A stretch of DNA of 64,000 nt from Eubacterium sp. GTDB taxonomy: Bacteria > Bacillota_A > Clostridia > Lachnospirales > Lachnospiraceae. Every line of letters starts with the position of its first letter. Position 1 is the stretch's first letter. The translations under genes were made by a program, and so were the position numbers. Below are positions 62,564 through 64,000 of the stretch, piece by piece. The notes under the pieces are model-generated. The model was not told the DNA's origin. It did not search any database and worked only from the letters and a program-made list of their open reading frames with translations. Location: positions 30,192 to 94,191 of the forward strand of contig JAFVEX010000051.1 in NCBI GenBank assembly GCA_017475785.1, given 5' to 3'.

Positions 62564-63496
62564 ATGCCAATGCAGATTTGCGGCGCTCCCGCCAGCTGGG
62601 GCGTAGATGATCCCAAAAACCCGTACCTTCCCCCGTGGAAAAAAGTCCTTGAGGAGGCACATCTGGCAGGCTACCGCGCCATCGAGCTGGGGCCTTATGG
62701 CTACCTGCCGATCGATGCCGATGTCGTGGCAGAGGAACTGGAGAAGAATGATCTGGCAATCGTGGTCGGAACAATTTTCCACGACCTGGTAGATCCGGAC
62801 AATCAGCCTTCCGTACTGGAAGCGGTTGACAACATCTGCCGCCTGATCACCGATCCGAAGCTGCCGAAGCTGCCTGTCCTGGAAGGACAAAAATTCCCGA
62901 CGCCGTACCTGACAATTATGGACTGGGGTCATGATGAGCGTGATTACAATGCCGGTCATCCCGACCGCGCGCCACGTATGAACGATGAGGAGTGGAAGCA
63001 ATTTATCGGACATGTCCGCGCAGTTTGCGACCGCGCGAACGAGTGGGGTGTCCGTCCGCTGATTCACCCGCACTCCGGAACGTACATCGAGTACGCGGAC
63101 GAGATCGAACGGTTTGTACAGGATGTGCCGTATGAGGTGGCGGGACTTGTGCTCGACACAGGCCATCTGTATTACGGTGGAATGGATCCGGTCACCTACC
63201 TGAAAAAGTATGCGGATCGTTTGGATTACGTACACTTCAAGGATGTAGATCAGAAGGTTTATGAGGAGATTCTCGGAAAACACATCCGGTTCTTTGAGGG
63301 GTGCGGAGAAGGGACGATGTGCCCGGTTGGCACCGGCGCGCTGGACTACCCGGCGATCAAAGTGGCACTTGAAGAAATCGGATACAGTGGATATATCACG
63401 ATCGAGCAGGAGCGTGATCCGCGCAACCAGGAGACATCCCTGCGGGATGTCAAGGCAAGCGTAGATTACCTGAAGAGCGTGGGATATCAGATTTAG
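62564..63496 (+). CDS. IolE/IolI-like sugar isomerase/dehydratase
   Basis: A 310-residue TIM-barrel of the xylose-isomerase-like AP endonuclease 2 family, behind AAGGAGGAAC. The opening CGAPASWGVDDPKNP and the nearby AGYRAIELGPYGYLP are close to IolE (inosose dehydratase). Metal ligands are expected in LIHPHSGTYIEY, GLVLDTGHLYYGG, DYVHFKDV and TIEQERD. With the Gfo/Idh/MocA enzyme it forms the usual two-step core of inositol-type pathways, oxidation then dehydration or isomerisation. IolI or a related epimerase is the alternative reading. Confidence 0.85.
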   Translation: MPMQICGAPASWGVDDPKNPYLPPWKKVLEEAHLAGYRAIELGPYGYLPIDADVVAEELEKNDLAIVVGTIFHDLVDPDNQPSVLEAVDNICRLITDPKLPKLPVLEGQKFPTPYLTIMDWGHDERDYNAGHPDRAPRMNDEEWKQFIGHVRAVCDRANEWGVRPLIHPHSGTYIEYADEIERFVQDVPYEVAGLVLDTGHLYYGGMDPVTYLKKYADRLDYVHFKDVDQKVYEEILGKHIRFFEGCGEGTMCPVGTGALDYPAIKVALEEIGYSGYITIEQERDPRNQETSLRDVKASVDYLKSVGYQI

Positions 63497-63525
63497 GGAA
63501 GCGGCTGAAATTCATCAGAGCTTCT

Positions 63526-64000
63526 TCAGCGTGAGAGAAAGTACAATACAAGCAGGTGCGCGGGGTAGAATATGTAGAACAGATTCCGGGCCGCCGCGCG
63601 GCGCAAGCCGCGGGAACCGCTGTACAAGGACAGCGGGATCAGCGCCAGGAACGCGCCCAGATTTTGAAATTGGTAAATGTTCAGAAAGAGGCACGCCGTT
63701 ATTGCGGCAGTGCCTTTTTTTGTGCGCCACCCGTAATACAGCGCTGTGAGCGCCAGAATTCCGCTCGCGTCATAGTCGGTCCGGAGAAGGACAGCGGCGG
63801 ATGAAAAGGCAAAAATGGAAAGTATCTGCAGGGCAGCGCTCATTCTGTAATCTGCCTGTCCGTTCTCCCGGATCTTTTCAAGAACCAGGAACAACAGCAG
63901 TCCCAGAAACAGAGTGAAGCAGGTATTCTGGTGATCCCAGTAAAAGAGTGTATTCCGGAACAGGAGATCAAACGGAATTTCCGAGGCAAGTGCCAGAAGC
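63526..64000 (-). CDS. TraX-like membrane protein, 5' end outside window
   Basis: About 158 residues are visible on the minus strand; the frame stays open to the right edge. IPFDLLFRNTLFYWDHQNTC and the end NLFYIFYPAHLLVLYFLSR match TraX-family proteins, and the visible part is mostly membrane segments. TraX of plasmid F acetylates pilin, but chromosomal Firmicutes homologues are common and their acyl targets are not known. It converges with the isomerase gene. Confidence 0.8.
   Translation of the reverse strand, partial: LLALASEIPFDLLFRNTLFYWDHQNTCFTLFLGLLLFLVLEKIRENGQADYRMSAALQILSIFAFSSAAVLLRTDYDASGILALTALYYGWRTKKGTAAITACLFLNIYQFQNLGAFLALIPLSLYSGSRGLRRAAARNLFYIFYPAHLLVLYFLSR

Noticed and set aside
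63526..64000. Conjugative element indicated by traX
   Set aside because: Chromosomal TraX-like acyltransferases are frequent in Firmicutes, and no other transfer gene, integrase or att site is in view.

Overview
This window looks like chromosome of a Clostridia (Firmicutes) bacterium, most like a gut Lachnospiraceae. The grounds are mid-range base composition, AAGGAGG-type ribosome sites, many Rbs-type sugar ABC transporters with lipoprotein binding proteins, a rubredoxin-fused glutamate synthase domain, the DUF2325/DUF3793/flavodoxin iron-type operon and a GPH symporter with CE1-like esterases. I see no tRNA, rRNA, CRISPR array, insertion sequence or prophage. The taxonomy is inferred from gene content and was not tested.

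Layout. 1-13.6 kb is mostly housekeeping: the end of a C39-like protein, a strongly folded 341-bp element that may be a large structured RNA, asnS, a eukaryotic-type hisA, an XRE-HD (SpoT-like) regulator, rubredoxin, a spermidine-synthase-like membrane protein, an iron-type operon, a AAA ATPase behind 29-bp direct repeats, and metG. 13.7-26.8 kb is a sugar regulon: two paralogous LacI-type regulators with unusual hinge regions, an SDR dehydrogenase, an FGGY kinase, a divergent PepD-like metallopeptidase, two cupins, an Rbs-type ABC transporter, an AraD-type 4-epimerase and a HAD phosphatase. Two promoters there are packed with TTTATAAA sites, probably the shared operator. Kinase plus AraD implies entry into the pentose phosphate pathway through L-ribulose 5-phosphate.

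26.9-42.4 kb holds an AraC regulator, a second ABC sugar importer with two permeases, two long paralogous esterases in which only the second half keeps a catalytic serine, a rubredoxin-glutamate synthase protein, a GPH symporter and an AraC protein fused to a GH39-like domain. This fits uptake and de-esterification of plant-polysaccharide fragments. 42.6-47.8 kb has nudC, a corA remnant, an EamA transporter, a YbaK-type deacylase and a DUF1703-type ATPase/nuclease.

48.1-54.0 kb is the most system-like locus: a Ser/Thr kinase with one membrane span and a leucine-rich-repeat ectodomain, then a protein with two FHA domains and an ABCG-type ATPase, then an ABC-2 permease. It parallels the mycobacterial PknF/Rv1747 pair, with a different sensor domain and a separate permease. 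tatD (carrying an in-frame minisatellite) and glgB follow. 57.3-63.5 kb has a LacI-solute-binding-protein fusion facing a sugar-binding lipoprotein across a canonical LacI-type operator, then a Gfo/Idh/MocA dehydrogenase and an IolE/IolI-like isomerase. A TraX-like membrane gene runs off the right edge. Short tandem repeats (15, 27, 29, 34, 38 and 39 bp) recur across the window, inside and between genes.
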